NCBI GenBank assembly: GCA_951813085.1
Contig: OX638348.1
Location: forward strand, 1,683,627-1,747,626
Direction of reading: 5' to 3'
DNA from: an uncultured Opitutaceae bacterium
GTDB lineage: Bacteria > Verrucomicrobiota > Verrucomicrobiia > Opitutales > Opitutaceae
Length of the DNA stretch: 64,000 bases
In this document: positions 8,802 to 17,562 of the stretch, in pieces
Layout of the letters: each line of letters starts with the position of its first letter
How positions within the stretch are numbered: the first letter of the stretch is position 1
Translations under genes and position numbers: made by a program
Notes under the pieces: model-generated
The model's input: only the letters and a program-made list of their open reading frames with translations
The model's database searches: none
Told to the model about the DNA's origin: nothing

Positions 8802-9080
8802 CTATCCTTGGGCCAACCCCTGCAAGATTTCACCCGCTTCCTCGTCTTCTACGACGGGATAGATCTCTAAATCCATGATATCCGCCCATTCCGATGTATA
8901 CTTAAACAGAAGCTTCGCTTCCTCGGTTTCTACGACCATGAATCCTCTGCTATGTGAGGAAGTGAACCAGCGGCCGAGAATTGTAACGCCGTCAGGGGGT
9001 GGCGCTCCCGATTCAAGGAATCGAGCGATGCGCTCTTTGTACCCGTGATGGGTTAGGGGAAAGGTAACCATGAATTTCAT
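8802..9080 (-). CDS. DUF3303 family protein
   Basis: A 92-residue protein starting at the ATG at 9080 (MKFMVTFPL). The pattern FMVTFPLTHHGYKERIARFL, then a proline-rich link, GVTILGRWF, a serine/histidine stretch and FMVVETEEAKLLFKYTSEWAD, is that of the DUF3303 family of small alpha/beta ferredoxin-fold-like proteins. No reaction is known. The longer frame upstream adds a hydrophobic stretch that does not belong to the family and is rejected. Confidence 0.85.
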   Translation of the reverse strand: MKFMVTFPLTHHGYKERIARFLESGAPPPDGVTILGRWFTSSHSRGFMVVETEEAKLLFKYTSEWADIMDLEIYPVVEDEEAGEILQGLAQG

Positions 9081-9165
9081 AATGATAATGGGATAGATTG
9101 TTAACCTAGCTACGAAAAATAAGAGCGCAGGGAATTGCCACAAAATTCAATCTGCTCAGTGAGAA

Positions 9166-9879
9166 TCAAATGGCGCCCATCGCCTGCATCATATCGTCGA
9201 ATTGGGGATTCGGCTGTTCCAAGGGCTCGTCACCATCAGAAGCATTCATCGCAAAGATTGGCTCTTTCAATACCAGGCTGGCGTGAGACACGCCAGCGGC
9301 TTTAGGGATGCGAAAAAACGTGAACTGATCCGGGTCCGACACCGCTTGCAGGTCTTCGATGCCAGTGATGTTCGCAGTTGCATCGCACTCGGAATGAGCC
9401 GCAAACGTTTTCATGGAAAAGGGATTGTCAGTATTGAACGACTTTGTGAGGGAATCGGTTTCCTTGATCAACTTCGACAGCTCTTGGGCGCCATCGATGT
9501 CCATGCGGGAGTAGCGGTAGGGATTCGGGCCAATCAAGGGTTTGTCGTTGTCCAGGATATCCACAAGAAATGTGCGTAACAGACGTTCTTTCAGCTCGCC
9601 CACGAGACCGCCAATCCCTCCCTTGAGATCGAGGGCAGCAGAGAACAAGTACAGGGCTCCATTGACTTTCTCGCTATTCACCGCCGTGTAAAAACTAAGC
9701 GTCCCTCCAGTGGACAATCCTCCAATGGAGACCTGGTTGGAATGGGATGCCGCTGTATCCACGGCAAAGCTTACGTTCGCTTTCCACTGCTCCAACGCCA
9801 CCTCTTCCATCCCCTTCGGCTCTTTCAATCCGTGGCAGTGCAACAGGGGCATATAAATTGATTGTAGTAGCCGTGCCAC
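9166..9879 (-). pseudogene. Alpha/beta hydrolase lacking its N-terminus
   Basis: The frame encodes the middle and end of a serine alpha/beta hydrolase. The nucleophile elbow GLSTGGT is clear (about residue 55), and a late histidine candidate occurs in GVSHASLVL. What is missing is the first 70-100 residues that carry the first strands and the oxyanion-hole HG motif: the frame begins only just before the IYMPLLHCHGL strand and meets a stop upstream. Full-length relatives place about one quarter of the protein before this point. Either the gene is 5'-truncated or a frameshift lies between 9880 and 10125. A 50-codon frame of unknown merit (9911-10063, same strand) occupies that gap. Confidence 0.6.
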
Positions 9880-9910
9880 TCGTGATCTCGGGTATTGGAT
9901 TCATTGTGAT

Positions 9911-10063
9911 TCATAATGGGCGTTGTGGTGTTACGATTAGATAGTTGGGAGGAAAACGAAGGAGAACATAAACCTTAAATCTCTCCTTACTCAAGCGTAC
10001 CTGGTTGTTCTCCGTCAGTCTCTCCCTGACCTCAATACCAATTGGCAAGATCTCTACAAGCAT
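9911..10063 (-). CDS. Possible 50-residue open frame (doubtful)
   Basis: A short frame starting at an ATG at 10063 and ending with TGA at 9911. The composition is protein-like, mixing charged and hydrophobic residues, but I recognise no family and see no strong ribosome-binding site. It may be part of the missing 5' end of the hydrolase at 9166-9879 in another frame, a real small protein, or chance. Confidence 0.15.
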   Translation of the reverse strand: MLVEILPIGIEVRERLTENNQVRLSKERFKVYVLLRFPPNYLIVTPQRPL

Positions 10064-10125
10064 CGTCTCCTCTCGAGGGCATCCCACAGGTTCAACGCCA
10101 ACAATTGCGGCGCAGAACGGATACG

Positions 10126-11268
10126 CTAGCGAATCTGGAATGATCGATACACGTACCGTTCCGGACGTTCGTGCTCGGACGCTTCAAGATCCACTTCGAA
10201 AGGACGACCGACGCTATTGCCGGCGAGATCCTCTAGGACAGACTCAACGCGCAGCTGGTAGCGTCCAACCTTCCACAGGTGGGTAGGTGAAATACGCAAG
10301 CGGGTTTCGCTTTGATCGACTACGCGATCCCCATCCACCCGTTTGCCTTCTGGGTCGAGAATATGGATGACACGCTGGACTAGGGCTTCGTCTAGCGATT
10401 CCTCGAAATGAATCTCCAATGGCGCTAGCGTTTCTGCATCAGGAGTTTTTATTCCCCAATTTTCCACTACAGGCGACTTCCCGTCACCTGCGATCGCTGT
10501 AAACGATTTTCGGTAGCTTTTCTTCAATGGACGACTGTCAGCATCTTTCCAAGTATCGCGAATCTCCAAAGTATAGCGTTTGCCCTCCTCCAAGACTGCA
10601 CCCGATTCTCTCCGTGGCATGAGCCCGCTCTTGATGCGGCCTGGGTCGAAGAGCAGCGTGAGGCGTCGTTGCTCGCTATCCCAAAGCTCTTCTCCGAGCT
10701 CAAGGAAGGGCAATTCGATGGGTAAATCGTTCGCATCGAGCAGCTGCACGTGCCGATACACATCGCCGCTGCTCATCGGGTGAGAAAAGTGGATATAAAA
10801 CTTCAGCAGATTCTCGGGGAGCTTGGATGCGCTAGGGAAAATCTGCGTTACTGTGGCGACCGGTTTTACGGGGGGCTTGGGAATCGAGAAGGTGAATACG
10901 GTCGGTTCGGCATCCCGTTCTCTAATTTCGAGGTAATACGAAATGCCGGCTTGCAGTGGAAATCGGGGATAAAACTCCGTTCCCGATTCGGTGCGCTCGG
11001 CGCGGCCGAATATGGGAGGGATATCAGCTTTGTCGGGAGATTGGGTGTAGAGGGGGATCCGGGTAGACGGTCTCACGCCCGTCGCTACAACGCGCTCGGG
11101 TGTTCCTTCATACGGGCGATGGTAGACGACGCTAATTTTATTTTCAGCGTCGACGGAATCGGTTTCGGCAACGATCCCATCAAAGGAGACCTGAGCCTGA
11201 CAGCTTACGCACGCCAGGAGGATGGCAACGCAAACTTGAAATCCCACAATTTGAATTCGAGCAAACAT
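10126..11268 (-). CDS. Exported protein with Ig-like (SbsA/Big_5-like) domains
   Basis: About 380 residues from the ATG at 11268, where a basic start and a hydrophobic run ending in SCQAQ give a signal peptide. The rest is beta-rich. One segment (about 140-260) reads as FYIHFSHPMSSGDVYRHVQLLD and ends in LEIRDTWKDADSRPL. The second (about 265-370) has LEIHFEESLDEALVQRVIHI and closes with VLEDLAGNSVGRPF. These are the usual marks of SbsA-type Ig-like modules (substrate end-of-range language: a beta-sandwich with a D-x-x-G-N-x turn). No catalytic residues are seen. It lies downstream of another exported protein gene, with a strong hairpin between them. Function is unknown; a surface or periplasmic scaffold role is inferred. 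Confidence 0.7.
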   Translation of the reverse strand: MFARIQIVGFQVCVAILLACVSCQAQVSFDGIVAETDSVDAENKISVVYHRPYEGTPERVVATGVRPSTRIPLYTQSPDKADIPPIFGRAERTESGTEFYPRFPLQAGISYYLEIRERDAEPTVFTFSIPKPPVKPVATVTQIFPSASKLPENLLKFYIHFSHPMSSGDVYRHVQLLDANDLPIELPFLELGEELWDSEQRRLTLLFDPGRIKSGLMPRRESGAVLEEGKRYTLEIRDTWKDADSRPLKKSYRKSFTAIAGDGKSPVVENWGIKTPDAETLAPLEIHFEESLDEALVQRVIHILDPEGKRVDGDRVVDQSETRLRISPTHLWKVGRYQLRVESVLEDLAGNSVGRPFEVDLEASEHERPERYVYRSFQIR

Positions 11269-11287
11269 ATCAGCCAAAACGAGCAAG

Positions 11288-11309
11288 AGGGCCGACAGAA
11301 GTCGGCCCT
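11288..11309 (-). terminator. Perfect 9-bp hairpin, weak terminator or attenuator
   Basis: A perfect GC-rich 9-bp stem (11288-11296 with 11301-11309) and a 4-base loop lie between the stop at 11366 and the start at 11268. On the minus strand it is followed by a moderately T-rich stretch containing TTTT. It may end the transcript of the upstream gene or partly attenuate read-through into the Ig-domain gene. Confidence 0.5.
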
Positions 11310-11365
11310 TGGTCGCAGAATAGGCAGAGAACCGATTCTGCGAATCGTAAAAAACTGGATACAAA

Positions 11366-12484
11366 TCAAGGCAGCGCCAAGCTTACCAAGGAACGGCTAC
11401 CACTTTCGGACGTTTGCAGCACGAGGGCGTGCTGATCATCGAGCAGGTCCAGCTGCTCGATGCCGTCCCAATTGGCGACCGTATCGAAGGATGCCCCGGC
11501 GGTACCGCTAATTTTGCTGTCAATACTAGGGAGCTCCTTGAAATTGATGGTCTCCACTTTCATGACACCGCGATTGTTGTTGGCCATGAGCAAGTAGTCG
11601 GATCCTTCCTTGCTGTACACCACCATATCCAAAGGACGGTTACGATTGCCGAGTTCACCAATGGTGCGTCCCATGACATGGGCCTTCGGTTTTAGCTCTG
11701 ATTAGGGAAAGGTCACCAGTGGCGTGCATGTATAAGCCGCCACCAGGTGGATATCGCCCTGGCCGAAATCAAAGGGCGTAAACGTCCGCACAGGAGAGTG
11801 CGTCTCGAACTTTCCATGAGCTCCATGATAGATTTCTATGCTCGACCCGCCAGTCGCCGTCTTAAACGGAAATGGGATCGAACGCAGCCTTGACGCGAAT
11901 TCCTCGTTGGAAAGTCCCGCTACGACCAGTTGATCGTTTACATAGGCCATATCGGTAATCGACTCCATGCGCTTGTTTCTCGCGCGCCTGCCCTCGCCCG
12001 TAACCTTGTCCTCAGGAAGGTTAGGCAACCCGACTTTCGAATAGGAAATACGGTCCAGATCAAGAATGGAGACAGCTCCTTTAGAAGTTACATTCATGAT
12101 CACCGGCTGGGCATCCGCTCCACGGCCGCGGCTTACGGATAGCCAGGCATTGCGGCTAAGGGGATTGACCGCGAGGTCATGGATTTGAATCTGATCCGGC
12201 GACGCCCCGAGCGACGCCGCTACCTTGGCATCGATATCCTTGATTTTGTAGGTCTTCCCAGTAGACGCTGGACTGGTATCGCCCGTGGCTAAGGCGACGA
12301 TGCTTCCCGATTTCTGATCCGCTACAAAGAGGATTCCGTCAGGGCCAAATGCGATCGAGCCCGTGGACCGCAAATCCGGCGAACCTTTAGTAAAGTTGGA
12401 AAGATAGTTGGACGCATTAGAAGCGGCCGCCAGAGAAACGCTGGCGATAGCGACGCAAAGGCCGCGCAGAATTAGGTTTTTCAT
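11366..12484 (-). pseudogene. Secreted beta-propeller-like protein, split by an in-frame TAA
   Basis: Two pieces in the same frame form a single 372-codon gene. The first (12484-11702) has a signal peptide MKNLILRGLCVAIASVSLAA and repeat-like blades such as SIAFGPDGILFVADQKSGSI and IHDLAVNPLSRNAWLSVSRG, ending in CTPLVTFP before TAA at 11704-11702. The second continues at once with SELKPKAHVMGRTIGELGNR and reaches a natural stop at 11366. A TTA to TAA change (Leu to stop) is the simplest explanation. NHL/SMP-like blades suggest a sugar- or quinone-binding propeller but no cofactor residues are recognisable. I do not know the family by name. Confidence 0.75.
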
Positions 12485-12625
12485 ATGAGTAGGGGCTAGA
12501 ACGTGGTTAACCAGGGCAGCAATGCTGCCACTTGACCTACAAACGCGCAAACCTATTCCCCGGTTTCAAAACTAGCGACTTTTCTCCTAATGAATCGCTC
12601 CCCTACCCAATTCGCATCTCACTCC

Positions 12626-13063
12626 TCAATAGACTCCCGTTATGTAATTTCTCAGAGTCTCCGCCTCGTCCTCGTTCACTCGAGAGATCCATCGCGAAAT
12701 ATCGCCGATTGAGACTAGGCCTACAAGCGCTTCCCCTTCAACGACTGGAAGGTGCCGATGTCGCCGTTCCGTCATCGCGTTCATCGCCTCCTCAATCGTG
12801 GTCTTCGGGCCAATCGTCTCGACCTCCTTGGACCTGACTTCGGCCACGCTTGTATCGCTGGGCGACTTGCCAACCGCGACAACGCGTTGCAATACATCGC
12901 GCTCCGTAAAGATGCCGACGAGCTTTCCATCATCGAGGACGACGATAGAACCAATATGTAGGCGATTCATCTCATGAACCGCGTCCAAGACAGATGCCTT
13001 TGAGGATATGGAGTGAACGGTAGAGTCTTTCGCTCCCAGAAGAATAGAAACCGATGCATTCAT
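12626..13063 (-). CDS. Tandem CBS-domain protein
   Basis: A 145-residue protein made of two CBS domains (about residues 8-65 and 72-130). The pattern includes VLDAVHEMNRLHIGSIVVLDD followed by GIFTERDVLQR in the first, and TIEEAMNAMTERRHRHLPVVE followed by GLVSIGDISRWI in the second. CBS pairs bind adenosine nucleotides and usually act as energy sensors. No enzyme domain is fused, so it would act alone or on a partner. It is transcribed away from the lipoprotein gene at 13253. The shared upstream region holds a perfect inverted repeat at 13153-13170. Confidence 0.92.
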   Translation of the reverse strand: MNASVSILLGAKDSTVHSISSKASVLDAVHEMNRLHIGSIVVLDDGKLVGIFTERDVLQRVVAVGKSPSDTSVAEVRSKEVETIGPKTTIEEAMNAMTERRHRHLPVVEGEALVGLVSIGDISRWISRVNEDEAETLRNYITGVY

Positions 13064-13152
13064 AAATGCAATAATAGGGACGATTTAGGAAATTGCAAAT
13101 ATTGAAATCGGTTCCCTATTAATATAGTATTTTTCGAAAGACTTATAAGAAT

Positions 13153-13170
13153 ATCTGAACAGTATCAGAT
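13153..13170. promoter_or_regulatory. Inverted repeat ATCTGA-N6-TCAGAT between divergent genes
   Basis: A perfect 6-bp inverted repeat with a 6-base spacer lies midway between the CBS gene (minus) and the lipoprotein gene (plus). A TTGACT-like -35 candidate starts at its right edge (13170). The geometry fits an operator for a dimeric regulator or a small stem-loop in a leader; neither can be proven here. Confidence 0.35.
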
Positions 13171-13252
13171 TGACTAATACAGGGTGAATACCTCGATCTG
13201 GGTCTTCACGCTGTTTTCGGAACCAAAAAACGTGTTCGCCATCTAAGGTCCG

Positions 13253-14026
13253 ATGGCTAAACGAATAATCCTTCTGCTGCTAATCGGCCTATTCGCGTTC
13301 TTGGCGCTAACAGGCTGCGAATCCTACACGACGCAAACCACATCCGGGAGCGACTACTTGTCGAGCTACCCGACATCGATGGGACAAGCATCCGCTGACA
13401 TCGACGCGCAAGTGAGAGAGATCGCGAATATCGAGCCCACGCTGAACTTTCCCGCGCGTATAGGGCTTGCCAAGCTCTACAATGGAAAGATCACCAATCT
13501 CAGCCCAGAGGAGGTGGAAGCATGGAACAAAGCGCGCGGCGAGCTCGGCCCTGAGTACGGCGCTTTTGTACCAATAAGTTCCCTAATTGCAGAATCGGTC
13601 TATACACCTCCAGTGCAGAACTATCGCGGGCAGAGCTTTAGCAACGCGTCCGAACTCATAAAAAAAGTACGGCTCGGATCCGCCCGTCAGCACCTCGATG
13701 TTGCGCTGATATACGAAGTTTTCTCAGAGTCCAAAACAACAACGCTCGCAAGTTCGGTGGCGGATTGGACGACTATTGGCGGCTACTTGATTCCCTCGAA
13801 GGAAATCGAAACGACCGGATATGCGAATGCGCTTCTTATCGATGTAAGAACCGGATACCCGTATGGCACCGCCTCCGCGTCACTCAGCAAGGACGAGCTT
13901 GGGACCACATGGGGCAATCGAGATCAACTAAGAGACCTGAAAGACCGGAACCAGATCGCCACCGCGCTCAAGCTCGTGCCTGAAGTGAAAAAGATGGTAC
14001 AAGACCTCAAAGCGGAACTGAACTAG
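13253..14026 (+). CDS. Lipoprotein of unknown function
   Basis: A 257-residue protein with a lipoprotein signal: MAKRIILLLLIGLFAFLALT followed by the lipobox LTGC, acylated Cys at about residue 22. The mature part is mixed alpha/beta. It contains LNFPARIGLAKLYNGKITNL near residue 65 and a segment that looks like a CsgG-like or FlgO-like fold: LDVALIYEV then TGYANALLIDVRTGYPYGTA. No family assignment is firm. The position next to a CBS protein and a Tat-exported isomerase gives no functional clue. Confidence 0.8.
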   Translation: MAKRIILLLLIGLFAFLALTGCESYTTQTTSGSDYLSSYPTSMGQASADIDAQVREIANIEPTLNFPARIGLAKLYNGKITNLSPEEVEAWNKARGELGPEYGAFVPISSLIAESVYTPPVQNYRGQSFSNASELIKKVRLGSARQHLDVALIYEVFSESKTTTLASSVADWTTIGGYLIPSKEIETTGYANALLIDVRTGYPYGTASASLSKDELGTTWGNRDQLRDLKDRNQIATALKLVPEVKKMVQDLKAELN

Positions 14027-14104
14027 CGGATTGGAGGCAATAATCTGTGTCATTCCCTAATTCAAGGATTGATGCCCGCAACTGCCTATTCTAGATATTT
14101 GCAA

Positions 14105-15005
14105 ATGTCCTTGCCCCTGAATCGACGTCACTTCCTAAAGACCGCTGCAGTGCTCGGCGCAACTGGTCTTTTGCCAAGCAAAATATTCGCGGCGACCCCG
14201 ACCCCCTACGCGCTAAAGGGACGCCTCTACAAGACGCTCAAGATTAACATGGTCAGGATCGAGGCTCCATTGGCCGAGCGCTTTCGAGCCGCCAAGGAGG
14301 CGGGGTTCATGGGAATTGAAATGAATGCTCCCGGAATGGATGTCGATGAAACGCTGGGGGCAATTAAGGCCAGCGGGCTGCCCGTGGACGGCACGGTATG
14401 CAGCACGCATTGGAAGATTCGTCACTCCAGTCCGGATGCCTCCACTCGGTCGCAGGCGCTGGAGGATCTTAAAACCGCGCTCCGCAACACGCGAGCTGTG
14501 GGCGGGCACACGACCCTTCTCGTACCGGGCAAGGGCGAAATCGGAAATTTGGCCACGATCCATCGAGAATATCCAGAAAGCCCTTCCGCTGGCGGCTGAA
14601 CTAGGCGTGTCCATCGTTATCGAGAACGTTTGGAATCAATTCCTTTACGATCACGAAGGCGATTCCAATCAAACCGCGGAGCAGTTTGTGAAATACGTCG
14701 ATGCCTTCAACTCGCCCTGGGTAGGCATGCAGTTCGACATCGGCAATCACTGGAAATACGGATCCATGGGTGATTGGATACGGACTCTAGGCAAACGGGT
14801 AGTCAAGCTGGACGTTAAAGGCTTTTCCCGAACACAGGATAAATTCATGCAAATCGGCGAAGGCGACATCGACTTCGAGGATGTGCGCAAGGCGCTGCTC
14901 GAGATCGACTACTTTGGCTGGGTCGCTGCCGAAGTTCGAGGCGGTGACTTTGCGGAACTCAAGACGATCTCGGGCCAGATGAATCGCGTCTTTGGGCTCG
15001 CTTAA
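14105..15005 (+). pseudogene. Tat-exported sugar phosphate isomerase/epimerase (TIM barrel), frameshifted
   Basis: Two overlapping frames make one xylose-isomerase-like TIM-barrel protein of about 300 residues. The N-terminal part (from the ATG at 14105) has a Tat signal NRRHFLKTAAVLGATGLL and runs through GFMGIEMNAPGMDVDETL and GGHTTLLVPGKGEIGN. It then slides out of frame near 14551. The other frame takes over with RSIENIQKALPLAAELGV, IENVWNQFLYD, MQFDIGNHWKYG, KLDVKGFS and the metal/substrate-end segment AAEVRGGD. Removing one T from the TTT at 14550-14552 restores a continuous protein. An alternative ATG is at 14069. Such proteins act on keto-sugars in the periplasm of Verrucomicrobia, but the substrate is unknown. 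Confidence 0.8.
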
Positions 15006-15015
15006 TTCGACTCCT

Positions 15016-15408
15016 CTACTCGCTACGCAAGAACTCAGCGTGGGCGCGATCCAGAAGGTATTCCCTCAGCTCTTCCCGGCTTGAATTCTCCAATTCAGGG
15101 CTTCCCGATTGGAAGGTGAGGACTGCTTGCTTCCCATCCGCATTCTCCACGGTGACCGAAAAGTTCGTGACCGTGGAAAAGAACGCAAATTGCGCCACGC
15201 GCCTCATTCGGGACCGGACCAGCTCAAGCTCCTCGCTTTCCTCCACTAAGTGAACAACGCGATTGTAATCACCGATCACGCCGAATTCTTGTCCCACATC
15301 CATAAAGCCCATCTGAATTCGAAATCCAAATACAAGCCCCACTAAAATGCCGGCGATCAGCGTTGCCTTCCCCAGGCTTCTCAAACCTTCCTTGTTCAAG
15401 GCCAGCAT
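15016..15408 (-). CDS. Membrane-anchored protein of unknown function
   Basis: A 130-residue protein with one N-terminal membrane helix (about residues 14-30, ATLIAGILVGLVFGFRI) after a basic start, then a soluble domain of about 95 residues rich in Glu, Arg and Ser. No motif is recognised. Its stop is 10 bases from the end of the convergent TIM-barrel gene. The ending YLLDRAHAEFLRSE is predicted helical. Confidence 0.6.
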   Translation of the reverse strand: MLALNKEGLRSLGKATLIAGILVGLVFGFRIQMGFMDVGQEFGVIGDYNRVVHLVEESEELELVRSRMRRVAQFAFFSTVTNFSVTVENADGKQAVLTFQSGSPELENSSREELREYLLDRAHAEFLRSE

Positions 15409-15733
15409 AATTCAAGGCGGCACCCGCGTTGAGTCGACGTTCGAAGATTTTTTTTCATAATCTGCCTATCCAAAAATTGGAAAGGCCAGCCTCAGCGCAC
15501 TCCTATTAAAAAGCAATCCTCTTCCATCGTTTCCGCTATCCATAGAGCCTTGCTCGCTCGATGTCCTGAGGCTTAGCCTGTCTTCACAACACTTCTAGGA
15601 ATCAGAGCGCTTGGCGAGACCCCGCTTCAAGTTCCCATTAAGGAACAGCGTTCGAGGTCTACATTGCCTGCATCGCCAAGGATCATGAAAATCAGCGGTG
15701 GCTACAGCGACCTGATTAATTGAGGGCAATCTA
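15409..15733. other. Intergenic gap, no gene recognised
   Basis: A 325-base stretch between the membrane-anchored protein and the sulfatase stop. It holds an eight-T tract near 15452 and a small CCAA/TTGG palindrome near 15474, but no open frame with coding character, no strong terminator and no RNA gene that I can recognise. Confidence 0.6.
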
Positions 15734-17305
15734 TCAAAACTGCGGCATTTTCCAGCCATCGTACTTCTCCCAGCCATGCCATGAGCCGCGATCGTGGGGC
15801 GAAGGTTTTCCATTGACGGGTCCCCTATCCTTTTCCGGAGCGCGGTCCACATCGCGGGCTACTTGATGCCACAGAACGGTCAAGGCTTTGAGCTTTTCGG
15901 GATTCGATTGGGCAAGATCGTTCATTTCAGCCCGGTCTTCAGCGATATTGTAAAGCTCCCAATTGTGGCCATAGAAGCTCACCGCTTTCCAATCGCCTTC
16001 TCGGATCGCGCGGCAATTGCCGAATTGAAAGTAGAGCCAGTCATGCCCTTCGCGCGGTTTCCCTTGTATCAACGGCAGAAGCGATTTCCCTTGCAAGGGA
16101 ACGATCTTTTCGCCGTGGCGCTTTTTTGGATACGATGCTCCGGTGACGTCCAAGCATGTCGCCATGATGTCGATAAGGTGCCCTTGGCTCCGGTCCAGGG
16201 AACCCTCATTCTCAACCTTGCCTGGCCAGTTGACTATGAGCGGCGATGAAATGCCCCCTTCGTGCTGAGTCTGCTTGAAGTGGCGCAGTGGCGTATTGCC
16301 AACGGTTGCCCAGCTCGCATCGTAGAGATAGTAGGAGTCAGCCTTCCAAGGCGGAATGTCGGTCCCCCTGCTGCGTTCGAAGGGACAAGCGCCGTTGTCG
16401 GAGCAGAGAATGATTAGCGTATTGTCGCGCAGCCCGCGCTCTTCAAGAAACTCCAGCATGCGTCCAATGCTTTGATCGACGCGATCCACCATAGCGGCGA
16501 AGATGGCCATACGGAAGCTCTCCATTTCCTTGATTTCCGGGCTTAGCTCATTCCAGGCCTCCATGTGGCCCGGTAGTGGCGGCAGCTCCATATCGTTAGG
16601 AAAGATTCCCAATCGCTTTTGCTTTTGAAAACGCTCCTTCCGGATCTCGTCCCAACCGACATCGTAGCGACCCAAGTACTTCTCGATATCTTCTTTGGGA
16701 GCTTGCAAGGGATAGTGCGGCGCGTTGAACGCGATGTAGTGGAAAAACGGTTTCCCCGTAGCCACCGATTCGTCGATGAAGTCCATCGCGTAGTCGACAT
16801 TCGCATCGGTCAAGTAGAAGTCCGGGTCGAATTCGTTCCACTCTTTGCCATTGAGGCGAAAGGTCTCATCGCCCACGAAAAAGTCGGTCGAACCGGACAA
16901 GTGGCCAAAGTACTGGCCAAATCCATGGTCCGTGGGCTGGTCGTCGAGATGCCACTTTCCTGTCATGGATGTCGCATAGCCCGCATCCCTAAGCGCCTCC
17001 GCAATCGTTATGGATCGATCCAGGGCTTGGTTGCCCGCCTGCCAGGTGTAGAGCCCTGTCAACAAGCAGATACGCGACGAGTGGCACTTAGCCGTATTGT
17101 AGAATTGCGTGAACCGAAGTCCTTCTTGAGCAAGCGAGTCGATATGCGGGGTCTCGATCTCGCTGCCATAGCAGCCGAAGTCCGCAAACCCCAAGTCATC
17201 CACCATCATGAGCAAAATATTGGGGCGCTCGTCCGCGGACTGGAGCCAGGGAGCTACGAGGCTCGCGATTGAAAGAGTCAGGAATGAAATCAGTGGGCGC
17301 TTCAT
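15734..17305 (-). CDS. Secreted sulfatase (type I, formylglycine-dependent)
   Basis: A 523-residue sulfatase with a signal peptide (about residues 1-23). The alkaline-phosphatase-superfamily metal site starts with NILLMMVDDLG (Asp36, Asp37). The formylglycine motif is at Cys74-Arg78 as CHSSR, followed by ICLLTG. The second position pair D-N for calcium is visible in ILCSDNGACP near residue 305. Canonical type I motifs are C-x-P/A-S-R, so the serine at the third position is a variant. Maturation needs a formylglycine-generating enzyme, not encoded here. It would remove sulfate from an algal polysaccharide or glycan; the substrate is unknown. Confidence 0.92.
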   Translation of the reverse strand: MKRPLISFLTLSIASLVAPWLQSADERPNILLMMVDDLGFADFGCYGSEIETPHIDSLAQEGLRFTQFYNTAKCHSSRICLLTGLYTWQAGNQALDRSITIAEALRDAGYATSMTGKWHLDDQPTDHGFGQYFGHLSGSTDFFVGDETFRLNGKEWNEFDPDFYLTDANVDYAMDFIDESVATGKPFFHYIAFNAPHYPLQAPKEDIEKYLGRYDVGWDEIRKERFQKQKRLGIFPNDMELPPLPGHMEAWNELSPEIKEMESFRMAIFAAMVDRVDQSIGRMLEFLEERGLRDNTLIILCSDNGACPFERSRGTDIPPWKADSYYLYDASWATVGNTPLRHFKQTQHEGGISSPLIVNWPGKVENEGSLDRSQGHLIDIMATCLDVTGASYPKKRHGEKIVPLQGKSLLPLIQGKPREGHDWLYFQFGNCRAIREGDWKAVSFYGHNWELYNIAEDRAEMNDLAQSNPEKLKALTVLWHQVARDVDRAPEKDRGPVNGKPSPHDRGSWHGWEKYDGWKMPQF

Positions 17306-17562
17306 AAAAGGGATAAGAGGAATGGGATTAGTTTAGGTAGCCAGGCACAAGTTACGCCCAACTTCTCCTCAAGGACGCTCATTCGATGATCATTTTCGAG
17401 AACCAAGTCAAACTAAGCGGGAGCGATCGGAAGACTTTTGAGCCGCCCTTGGCCACATACCGACCATTTTCACGAAATTCGGGACTTTTTTGGCGATTCC
17501 CTTGAAACCAGGACCCCCCTTCTTAACGTTATCAAAACGAACCGTCGTACCCCTTTACCACC

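Noticed and set aside
10750..11511. A 253-codon plus-strand frame
   Set aside because: It is antisense to two exported-protein genes and contains an unlikely residue mix.
16619..17272. A 217-codon plus-strand frame
   Set aside because: Antisense to the sulfatase core, including its active-site region.
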